From the NCBI GenBank assembly GCA_023014335.1, contig JAECYW010000009.1, positions 2,666,001 to 2,730,000 on the forward strand: a stretch of 64,000 nt of DNA. Direction: 5' to 3'. The stretch is from Galerina marginata. Taxonomy: Eukaryota > Basidiomycota > Agaricomycetes > Agaricales > Galerinaceae. The notes below the pieces were generated by a model. It searched no databases and was not told the origin of the DNA. It saw nothing but the letters and a program-made list of their open reading frames with translations. The position numbers and the translations under genes are program-made. Shown here piece by piece: positions 1-9,282 of the stretch (the first letter of the stretch is position 1; every line of letters starts with the position of its first letter).

Positions 1-618
1 AGTGTGAAAGAACGCACCTGGATTATTTGGTACCATCGTAAGGCACACGACTCAACTGAATGTGTTCAAGTCTGGCAGCATCCCCCCTCTTCGTCAAGCC
101 CGAGCAACTCCTACGGCGGCCAGATTAAAAATCGCTTTTCGTTTGACTGCTCTCAGACTCTGCCAAGCCCCCGCACATTAACGAATGCACCAAAGTACAT
201 TGACGATACCTACAACCCTACTCCTGGCTCTGGTTTCCTCCAGTTTTGGACTGTCTCCGTGCTCTTCAACCTGGCCGAACCAACCAGCAAAGACGACCAA
301 CTCGGCCCCAAAAATACCCTTTCTCGTCTTGCCATCTTTGGTCGGGATGGTCGCGAACTTGGTATCGTCTTCGTGAATCCAGATTGGAGCGAGAAACTTG
401 TTCACGAAAGCTACGAGTTTATCCTTTTATGTGAGGGGCGAGATGCGAGGGCCGAGGGGGGCAAGATGGATGAAGAAGAGGGTTGGAAGTATAAGGTGAT
501 GCTCATCGAATGGCATGGAGACTGGGCAGAGAGGATCTCAGTGGGGTCGATCGGGAAACAGGACCTGGATCAAGCACTAGAGCCAGGTCCGGTGTGGAAA
601 GAGATCATATTGGGTTAA
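1..618 (+). CDS. C-terminal end of a HET-type (heterokaryon incompatibility-like) protein, partial
   Basis: An open frame enters from the left edge in phase 0 and ends with TAA at 616-618, giving the last 205 residues of a larger protein. The tail reads like the C-terminal region seen after the HET domain in many Agaricomycete proteins: a QFWTVSVLF core, a segment around VMLIEWHGDWAERISVG, and the closing PGPVWKEIILG. The HET domain itself would lie upstream, outside the window, so the assignment rests only on this tail. No intron is needed in the visible part. HET proteins act in non-self recognition in ascomycetes, whereas most basidiomycete copies have no known role. The start is not visible. 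Confidence 0.6.
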   Translation, partial: SVKERTWIIWYHRKAHDSTECVQVWQHPPSSSSPSNSYGGQIKNRFSFDCSQTLPSPRTLTNAPKYIDDTYNPTPGSGFLQFWTVSVLFNLAEPTSKDDQLGPKNTLSRLAIFGRDGRELGIVFVNPDWSEKLVHESYEFILLCEGRDARAEGGKMDEEEGWKYKVMLIEWHGDWAERISVGSIGKQDLDQALEPGPVWKEIILG

Positions 619-1538
619 CGACTGACATAAAACAAGATATTTACTTGCAGTATTGGAGTTGACTTGGTCGATCTCATCCGGCTAAGAACTCGAACCTGGC
701 TTCTTCGTTCTGTTCTACTATACTGATACGACCTGGATAATAAATTCATTTCGTCTGTCTCGGCATCAGAGAAAAGGTATATTTAATACCCGGCCTTGTA
801 TGGCCATGGTTTGAATATATGATAGGTTAGCGGAGAAATATCGACGACTATCCAGTGCTGCCTCCGAGAATGGATGCCTCAGCCGTGACGGTAGTGCTTT
901 GTACCGCCTATTCCATTAATCAGAGTTTTCGACTTCGCGTCGTTCACAGACAGGGCGGCGGCGCGGGGATTCCCCAGACCAGGTCACCTTCCGGAATTTA
1001 CTCTCTCATGCATCTCGGGGTGACCTGACGGAGGAAGAATGGCGGCTCCTCGATTCTTGCTCTGAAAGAAAGCTTAGCCTCGAAGGTCAAGACTCGGCAG
1101 CAATTTGAGAACTCTATTTGCTTGTATACGACACGCAATGATCATGACATCAATATCGCCAAACTAGTAGCGCTTAATCGACCTTGTGCTCCTATCATTG
1201 CAAGACACAACGGCAGTGCAGCAGCCGCGAAGGCACCTACTGATGAAGCGGGTGGTCTTGAAAATCATATTATCCTTGCGAAAGGCCCTAAGGCCATAAT
1301 CAACCGGAATATCTGGCAGACCGAAGGTGTGCTCTCAAGAGCACAGAACCGTGGTGGTGGTCAAGCTGTCCTACTCGTCGCCTTCTTCGTAGCTTTAGAC
1401 GTTCTCCTTTGAAAACATCGACAATTTCATTCATGGTACCAACGGAGAACATGGGTGGGATTATCACCTACAGCAATGACCGCCAAGGTCGTAACGTTCG
1501 CGGATGAAGAAGGGAGGGGAAAGAGTAAGAAGAAACAT
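619..1538. other. Intergenic, no gene recognised
   Basis: Only short open frames occur here, the longest being 96 codons at 1122-1412 on the plus strand, with no recognisable motif. I see no tRNA, transposon end or repeat in this stretch. Confidence 0.5.
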
Positions 1539-1752
1539 CGAAAATCGAAATCCACTAAATTGAGACTTTTGATATGTTTATCCTACACCCGATTCAGCTT
1601 CGATTTTCAGCGATACGCGTGCCAAAGTAGAATGCAGCTCGAGCTCCGAAAATCGAAATCGACTCATTGTTACTCTTGATGTGTTTATCCCACACCCGAT
1701 GCTGCTTCGATTGTCAGCGATACGCGTGCCAAAGTGGAATGCAGCTCGAGCT
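1539..1752. repeat. Two-copy tandem repeat, about 107 bp per unit
   Basis: Unit 1 is 1539-1645 and unit 2 is 1647-1752. Both start CGAAAATCGAAATC and end CAAAGT(A/G)GAATGCAGCTCGAGCT, and both contain TTATCC(T/C)ACACCCGAT and CAGCGATACGCGTGCC. They differ by scattered substitutions, so the duplication is not recent. No coding function is apparent. Confidence 0.8.
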
Positions 1753-3300
1753 AGGTGGGAGATCCCGCGGCGGAGAAAGCTTCAACGTCGAGAGCGAACA
1801 TCGACACTTGCGTTGGATATAGTTTGGTTTTGGCTTTGCTGTGATCCGGTGGTGGAGGCGACGACTGGCAGTCTGGAACCAACGTCGTCCCAAGGCAAAA
1901 AATTGAGCAGGCCTGCGTGCCTGTAGGACCAGTCGAATCGTCCGCCGCTTCAAGTGTCGTACACGGCCAGCTGCTGCGTGAACATTGAAAGACGCCCAAG
2001 TCGTCGTTCTCGTTGCGGGCCGTTTTCGATGTGGCTGCTGCGATCAGAAAGGCTCTCGTCACCAGCTCATCACTGTTTCTTGAGAACGACCAGATCGACT
2101 CCTCCTCCTCCACCACCACCTCCACCTCCTCCGTCCAACTGTGCGGAATTATCCAAGAAAAGGCAGTAGAAACCATCCAGCGTCGCGTTCGGTGCTGACT
2201 ATGACGCCTGTTTGGATTTGCAACGTTTCTGGGATCTCGTCACAGAAGTAGCAGGGTGTGAGGACGGAGAAGGGGATGAAAAGGAAAGGTGTCAAGCTTG
2301 GGTGACATCGGTCCCCTGGAACATTGTAGAAGTTTGACCACCGTCTGACTTGTCTGGAAAGGTGGGTTATATGTTGCCTGCAGGTGAATTAGGCTATGAT
2401 GAACGTAACGAGGAAGACTGGAGAAGGGACATACACAGACGAGAGCGGGACCATCAAAAGATTCATTGCTCCATATCGAGGACGGGTCATCACAAGTCCG
2501 ACCTCGAAACAATTTATAGCTTAGAGGGATCGTTATAATATCTCTGGAGTTACGAATTATCTGCATGTAAATAAGTTACTGTAATCCTCTTGACCTTATC
2601 GAGAAACAGGACGTACCGAACGAGAATTTGTGAAGCCAGACAGCCCGTCTTACCCATCCCTTGCTCCCTTTAACACTGTCAGATATAACCCAGAATGCCA
2701 CGAGATGGAAGCCTGTGCGCAATGTCGTTACTGGCCGCGTATAGTGACTAGTTAACGTGTCGCAGTCCACAATATCTCCCTTGAAGATAGTCTGCGTCCA
2801 TCATCGGTAAAGATGAGCCGCTCAGGACACTTGCGACGACTGCTTTGTGTAGATCAATTTTTTTCACGGGAGGTGGTTGGGATGCACATACTCCAGAGGG
2901 CTCGCGATGGAACGGTGCAGTGGTGCTAGCCATAATACACAGCTGGTCGACGTTCATGTTCGTGAGCTTGGGCAAGAGGAACTCGGTTATGGCTTCCGAA
3001 GTAAACACGTTCAAATAACGCTCATCCTGCCGCTGCGGCCCGTTACTTTTTGCTCGCGTTTGGTCTTTCTACCTTCACCAAATTGATGCGTAATCTAGCC
3101 TTATATTCCTCCTTACACTTCTTCGCAAAGAGCATATACGGTACCTCACAACCCCGCACCCTACCCTTAATCTGAGCCAGATTCCAACCAAATTCCGGCA
3201 TCAGAATGAACAGCACCGATTGTTGACCAATGCTCCCCAACCCCTTCCCCGTTCCATTGTCTATTCCTACCTCAAGGACTGAGTAACGATGCTCTACAAG
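1753..3300. other. Unassigned DNA with short open frames, possibly decayed coding sequence
   Basis: Several frames of 60-140 codons lie on both strands. Examples are 1751-2176 minus, which contains a poly-Glu/Val run produced by a CCACCTCC microsatellite near 2100-2140, and 2748-3014 and 3043-3240 minus. None has a domain I recognise and I cannot join them by a convincing splice. The minus-strand frames at 2.7-3.2 kb look more protein-like than the rest but remain unassigned. Confidence 0.35.
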
Positions 3301-3364
3301 ACGGCCGTGCTATCTCTAGCGCTGATAAAAACGCGCTTATCCTTCCAGCTTCTGGGCTGACTCG

Positions 3365-4480
3365 TTGGCACGAACGATCGGCCCAACATCGATCGATCCA
3401 TTGGGAAACAAACCAAAGTCAGCCACTCTTTGGGCTTCGAATGACTACTTAAACCTCGCTGTCTTTCGTTCCCTTCTTTCTTCCAAACCCCCATCATCTC
3501 GCTTCCCTGCCCTTCTTGGGAGCGGACAAGCTTGGGCGACGGTCTCTCCATACCTCGCGTTCTACGGCACCGCGCCCCTACCATACTTGTAAAGTCTAGT
3601 GCACCGCCTACGCCGTTCGTCCCATGCCTTCCTCGGCTCGAGCCATGACGCTAGCTGTGGGTCATCCCGCTTGTCGCGTTCTTATTCAATCTGACAACTG
3701 TTTTAACAAGGTGATCCTCATTTACCCCTTGTCGACATCGTCGCACCCAAGTCCCATAGTTGGCTAAAAATAGCCATGCTTGCTTGTCAGCCAAGATTGG
3801 TATGTCGCCTTTTCCATTAGCTTTCAATCTATTCGTTCTGACAATTCAACAGGCCGGTCTTTGAGTATCTAATAAAGTCTGCATCGCGTCACTATCGCAG
3901 CCCCTCACCGGCAAGCAAGTCGGTTGCTCTCTCTGTTCTCGTGACATTGGCAATCTTCATGGCGGCCCTCTTCAAAGACGTCAGTACCTCTATATTTCAT
4001 CTTTATTCATAACCCCTTTCTAATAATTACGACAGTGTAATTCCACTGCACCTCGCGTCAATTGCCCCTGCCACCATCGCCCAGTTCCCAATCTCGACCT
4101 GTAGCGTAGGTAGACAGAATCGAAAACAAGAAGAAAATGACCAGAATCAAGTCGAGCATGCTCCACTGGCGGAAGAGTAGATAGAAATAGATACGCGCGA
4201 GTCACTGACCTTATTCCCCCATCCTCTTCCTCTGTCTAGTTCCGCAGTGTGATAGAGCGGTCAACAGTAAGCATGGCACTCGTTTTATTCAATGATGATG
4301 ACTAATTTTCTTCCACTAGAACCTCTACTCTACCCACCTGTGTGTTATCCTCCAAAGTCCTTCATAGTATGCCTCATTGCCCTGTCCTAGGTCAGTTCGT
4401 TTCGTTTCTTCCATTCCCAGTTGATGCCGACCATTTTTCTACCTACTTAGACTCAGGTCTGGATCGCATATGCCAATTGG
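3365..4480 (+). pseudogene. Copy A of a duplicated multi-exon locus (possibly aminotransferase-like start, one membrane exon)
   Basis: The frame at 3365-3592 contains LWASNDYLNLA, close to the LW-x-SNDYL motif near the start of alpha-oxoamine synthases (KAPA or ALA synthase family). Further along, after an intron ending ACAG near 3852, comes an open exon of about 42 codons up to 3979. It starts PVFEYLIKSASRHYR and contains the hydrophobic segment VALSVLVTLAIFMAALF, followed by a GTCAGT donor. Further small exons bounded by GTAGGT, GTAAGC and CTAG-type sites are conserved with copy B. I cannot assemble an uninterrupted gene. The synthase similarity rests on one motif and is weak. It may be a decayed gene or an untested multi-exon gene. 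Confidence 0.35.
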
Positions 4481-4989
4481 CTCTTGAGTCAGCTGTTTGA
4501 CGATACGAACTCGGCATACTTGTGCGGACGTCAAATTCGAACCCATTCAGCGGTATGTGCATCCGGTGCGAGTAAACAACGCTATAGCTTATGTAGTCCT
4601 TTCCTCTGTAGCTCATCCGATTTTGTCGTACCCCTTTCCCTCCGACGTGCTGTCAAGATCAATACCGATAACCCTCGTCTGTTTCCACATTCCGACGTGA
4701 AACTAGGATTCCAGTAGCCATCGATCGTACCATACTTGTAGTACTGTCATCTGATTGACTATATTCATAATTGCACTGGCATTTTACCCTTGTCGTCGCG
4801 CACTAAATAATAATGAACCCACCGAGAATAACGGAAAGACTCCGGCCCTTCAGTTAATATTGTTCAACAACACTCGTGGAACTATGAGCGTGCCAGTGAA
4901 TTAGCGCCCATAACGATCATCTATGCGTGGGAACTCTTTCATTGACTTGAAGCTGCGTCTGTGTACTCCGAGCAAACTCAAACTCGTCC

Positions 4990-6190
4990 GCATTCATGAC
5001 ATGGGGCTGGCCCGCTCGGCGCAAACGATCGCGATCGATCCAAAGTCAGCCACTCTTTGGACCTCCAATGACTACTTAAACCTCGCTGTTTTTCATTCCC
5101 TTCTTTCTTCCAAACCCCCATCATCTCACTTCCCTCTCATTTCTGGGAGCGGACAAACTTGACGATACTCTCGCCATACAGGCTTTCCAATGCTTCGCTC
5201 GACGCTTTCTACGCCACTACGCCTCACCATACTGCAAAGTCAATTGCGCCGCCTATGCCGTTCGTGTCATGCCTTCCTCAGCTTGACCATGACGCCAGCT
5301 GTAAGTCATACTGCTTGTCGCATTCTTATTCAATCTGACAATTGTTTTAACAAGCGCGATGTTCGTTTACCACCTGTCCACATCGTCGCACCCAAGTCAC
5401 GTAGTTGGCCGACACTCATCATGCATCATGCTCGCTATTAAGTAGCCACGATAGGTATGTTTTCCTGCCCCACTGACTATCAATCTATTCATTCTGACGA
5501 TTCCACAGGCCGGTCTTCGACTAGCTATCATCACCGCGACACCGCGACACCGCATCACCACCTCCACCCTCACCGACATGCAACTCGGCTGCAGCTCTCT
5601 CTGTTCTCGCCACACTGGCGATCATCATGGCCGCCCTCTCTCAACACGTCAGTGCCTATATACCATCCTAACAATACGACAGGGCGTTTTCACTGTACCT
5701 CGCGCATCCGAGTCTATCGCCGCCGCCGCTGCTGCCGCCGCCATCCCCCTCCTCCATATACCGGACTGTAGTGTAGGTAGAGTAGAATCGACAACAAGAA
5801 GAAAATGACCAGAATCAAGTCGAGCATGCTCCACTGGCGGAAGAGTAGATACAACTATGTACAAGTTGCTGACCTTGTTTCCCCTCCCCAATGCCCATTT
5901 CTCTTCCTCTAGATCCACCTCTATTGTGTGATTGGGCGATCATCGGTAAGCGTGTCCCTCGGTTTCTTTGATAGTGATTATGGCTAATAGCCCACTTTCC
6001 ATTGCACTAGAAACCCTACTACACGCGTGTCATCTGCCGCAGTCCTTCATGATCGCTCTGTACTTTTCCGCGAACGATTCGGGTAGGTACATTTTCCTTT
6101 TCCCTACCCCGTACGATGCTGACCATTCCTTCACCTTAGATTTAGGTCTTCGTCTCATGTTGCCCGCCAGCGCCACTTGGGTTGATTGTC
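4990..6190 (+). pseudogene. Copy B of the duplicated multi-exon locus, decayed
   Basis: This stretch matches copy A at a spacing of about 1.63-1.67 kb; for example AGTCAGCCACTCTTTGG is at 3418 and 5044, and AAGAAAATGACCAGAATCAA is at 4131 and 5799. It keeps LWTSNDYLNLA and the same intron borders. The membrane exon (about 5511-5647) retains the hydrophobic segment ALSVLATLAIIMAALS but has an in-frame TAG after PVFD. The following exon has expanded into a run of Ala codons (GCCGCC microsatellite near 5720). Together with the lost continuity this marks copy B as a pseudogene. Confidence 0.45.
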
Positions 6191-6241
6191 CAACAATACG
6201 AACGCAATATTACGAACTCGTCACTCTTCGTGTAGCTACCA

Positions 6242-6584
6242 ATGCCTGCCTGGTTGATATTCGACATTAACGCATGCATGTTCTCCTACCGTGCTTCAAG
6301 TTGGGCGGTCACCATCCACAAATCACAAGGCCTGACACTTGAACGAATAAAACCTGGCTTAGGAAAGAGAGAAATTTCGACTGGACTGACGCCGCCGCTT
6401 GTAGGACTGTCTTGGGGTAAAGACAATCGACGGTATCATGTTGGTTGACCAAGTAGATTATTCAAGGGTACGAGCTCTAGGGGGTAAACATATGCAATAT
6501 CGCCTTGATGATTATGCTCGTAGATACCAGCAGAATGATTATACATTCACCAAAATTTATGATGTACAATTGCCAGGCGACTAG
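6242..6584 (+). pseudogene. Relict C-terminus of a PIF1-like DNA helicase
   Basis: The frame 6242-6448 contains WAVTIHKSQGLTLER, the last conserved motif region (WA-TIHK-QG-T) of PIF1-type helicases, followed by a degraded ALSR-like stretch. The coding signal then jumps frame around 6432-6440 and continues as LVDQVDYSRVRALGG and QYRLDDYARRYQQ to a TAG at 6582-6584, a tail typical of basidiomycete PIF1-type proteins. No Walker A or B motif precedes it. It is therefore a 5'-truncated, frameshifted remnant, probably of a Helitron or a stand-alone PIF1 gene copied here. Confidence 0.7.
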
Positions 6585-6656
6585 GATGGCGAAGCGAGCC
6601 TATACTATCACGTGCAGCAGGATTCAAACGGATAGGGAGATTCAAATTCGGGTCTA

Positions 6657-7311
6657 CAGTCATTCACCGGTCAATGAGTCACCCCACTCAATGAGTCAAA
6701 ACCATATTCTGTGCGCAATTCCAAAGCATTTCTCTTGATTCTTTTTTTCCTAGGTAGATATATGCTACTCCTATATGTATTCCAAATTTTGTAGCTCTGT
6801 GATATTTCGATCTTCTAATAATCCGAGATCACCTAAGATGCATCACAAATGTGAATTTCATTTTCAAGCATTTAGGGGCCAAATGCAGTGAATCTTTGAT
6901 TATTTTTGCATAATACTTTAAAGAAAACCATTTTAAGTGCGTACACAATTTTTAAGGGCTGTCTGAGCTATGCGCCTGGTTGTAAACGACTGAAAGGATG
7001 AAAATATGGTCGGAGTGAATCAAATGGTCACGTATGTCACAAGCGGAAACAGTGGTGGGATCGATCAATTTGTGCCAAATTAAGCAATTGTGACTGATGC
7101 CTCATTGACTGGTTTGGCTCTGATCCTGGCTTTCGAAACTGATAAGGCTCGATATGATGCCCATCCCTCCAATTTCTGTGTTATAACTACATATTCGGTA
7201 TGCCATGGTGTATACGGACCTTTTGGCTAGTTTTTATTGAATTTATTTCTCACAGAAACGCATTCCGAGGTCAATCTTTATTTGGATGCCTCATTGACCG
7301 GTGAATGACTG
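6657..7311. mobile_element. Mariner-type MITE, 655 bp, flanked by TA
   Basis: The left end CAGTCATTCACCGGTCAATG (6657-6676) is repeated exactly as its reverse complement at the right end, finishing with ACTG at 7311, and the perfect match extends to 22 bases. Both ends are flanked by TA (6655-6656 and 7312-7313), the target duplication of Tc1/mariner elements, and CAGT is a usual terminal start. Related sub-terminal copies (CTCAATGAGTC near 6680, GCCTCATTGACTGG near 7100) lie inside. The interior is AT-rich with no transposase frame, so the element is non-autonomous. Confidence 0.85.
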
Positions 7312-7313
7312 TA

Positions 7314-8050
7314 CAGCTGCTAAAACACCACATTTCTGCAAATCTTTTTGCATATTCTGAAAGCCTTTGATGTCTGCTTCACGAATATGTAAAAATATAC
7401 ACAAAAAGTTGAGCTGAGCTCGTTGTGGACATTATTCTCCCTTGACAACCCACCTTGGGACATAACTAATTTATGCCTCGAGCTTGAATTACTTCGATTT
7501 AAACCACAATTTTTTTTGGGTACATTCTCATACATACTAAACACAAGTCTGCAAGAGATTAGAGTACAAAGATGAGTATAGCTCAAGAGGTAGGCGAAAA
7601 GGTCAAAAAAGCGTGACAAAAGCGTGACATTTTAGGTGCTGAAAATCTCCGTGATTGAACGTTACTTTCATTTTGAATCTCCCTATCCACCCTTGTATCA
7701 TGCTCAATTCCACATCAAATATCTTATAATTTGGTATTACAGCTCTTTAAGGTAAATAGAACGTATATACCAAAAATTGAAGCAGTAGAACTAGAACTTG
7801 TTGTACAATATGAGATTTAAAATCGCTGGTCGGAGTTTTTTGAATCTCCTGCGACATGATAGTATCCAGCACACAACTTTAGACCAGCATCAATTTCTTG
7901 AGATTGACCGGCTGTTCACTATATTGGGACCCCGCCGGTTACTACAACCAACCAACCAACCAACCATCGAATTCGGTTATCCGGGTGTATCAATGCACCG
8001 GCACTGATTTGCCTTCTCTTTGTACCAGACTGTCACCGAGCTTTTCTTTT
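7314..8050. other. AT-rich intergenic DNA upstream of the hydrolase gene
   Basis: No gene is recognised. A 99-codon minus-strand frame at 7320-7619 has no motif and lies in AT-rich sequence. A short (CCAA)n run occurs near 7945-7965. The last few hundred bases should contain the promoter and 5' leader of the gene starting at 8051. Confidence 0.5.
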
Positions 8051-9053
8051 ATGTCTGATTTTCATGTACGGGAAGCGCCTACTTCACCCAACGCATCTTC
8101 ACCACGAGTCAAACCGAGTCCAAAAGCATCCAGAATTCCAGGTTCTTATTTTTACGCGGCTAGCGACGATGGCACAGATGAGAACCTGCTCATCCTCCTC
8201 CATGGTCTCGGTACGTTATTCCAGTAACCACCTTCCATGCCGTCCTGACGCGTCTACTCAATATCCAAGGAGATACAGAGTTACCATTTTCGAAGTTGGG
8301 AAAATCACTGAAATTGCCTCAGACAGCCGTCCTTGCCCTGCGTGCGCCAGAGCAGTAGGTGGGGCTGCCTCGAAACAAGTCTATCTGATAACGTACTCTT
8401 AACCTTTACGCAGAGTCCCCTTCCTATACGAAGCCGCCTATCAGTGGTACACCTCCTTCGATGATCTCGGGGAAATGCTCACCCGACCGAACCCAACTCC
8501 CGCTCTTCAGGTCCTATCCAAAGTCATCGACCATCTGACGAAGGACTGCGCGTGGACTGTCTCTCGCATCCATCTTTTCGGGTTCGCTCAAGGAGGTTCT
8601 GTCGCCGCTGAGTTTGGGATAGACTGGTGGAAAGCCCAACTGCAAAATCCACGAGCGACCGCATCTGTCGACAAGGAAGATACAGTCAAAGAGCCAGAGG
8701 GAACGGGTTCGGGTCCGGGTGTCGATCAGGCTGCCCCACCGTTGCATTCGTTTGGCTCCATTACCACAGTATCAGGTCCACTTCTCTCTTACCCCACGAT
8801 ATCGACACTGTGTCCCACTCCTGTTCTTGTTGCCCATCGTTCTCCTCCTGCAGAGACCGCTTTACCCGCCGGAGCAGTCAACGCATTCAAAAAAGCATAT
8901 CAATCTGTTACGGAGGCGAAACTAGGGCCCAAACCTGAAGGAATGCCTGGGTCAAAGCAAGAGTGGGAGCCTATTATGCGCTTTTGGAGCCAGCATCTGT
9001 CCAGAAGGCCTATTGAGGGTCTTTATGAGGTGATGACGGGCTTAAATACATAA
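8051..9053 (+). CDS. Alpha/beta-hydrolase of the carboxylesterase/phospholipase type, predicted catalytically altered
   Basis: Three exons (8051-8210, 8270-8354, 8414-9053) join in phase to 294 residues. The N-terminal motif LLILLHGLGDTELPF is the oxyanion-hole HG-G region of the Abhydrolase_2 (acyl-protein thioesterase-like) family, followed by VLALRAPE. The nucleophile elbow reads HLFGFAQGGSVAAEF: where active members have G-x-S-x-G, this protein has Ala at about residue 140. The C-terminal IMRFWSQHL is a known tail of the fungal YDL057W-like branch, which from memory also lacks the canonical serine. The Asp and His positions are not clear either. It is probably a cytosolic protein with no classical esterase activity. 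The gene converges with the giant gene ending at 9283. Confidence 0.8.
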
Positions 9054-9282
9054 TTCAACTGTTTGCCCGTTTCGTTCAGAGATTCCGAAGTTGAAAGAAA
9101 TGATGCCCATTAGATTCAAGAAGGTTAACTATGTCGTATGTATATACAAAGGAATATGGGCTTTAAGTCGTAGATATTCGTAAATATAGCAGATTCGTTC
9201 AATATCGTGGAGGCTTCGTTATAAGATGTACTGTAGACCAAAAAAAGCGAAAAGTGGGCAAGAAATGACCGGCACAAGACGA

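Noticed and set aside
7320..7619. 99-codon minus-strand frame next to the MITE
   Set aside because: AT-rich, no similarity recognised, and directly adjacent to mobile DNA.
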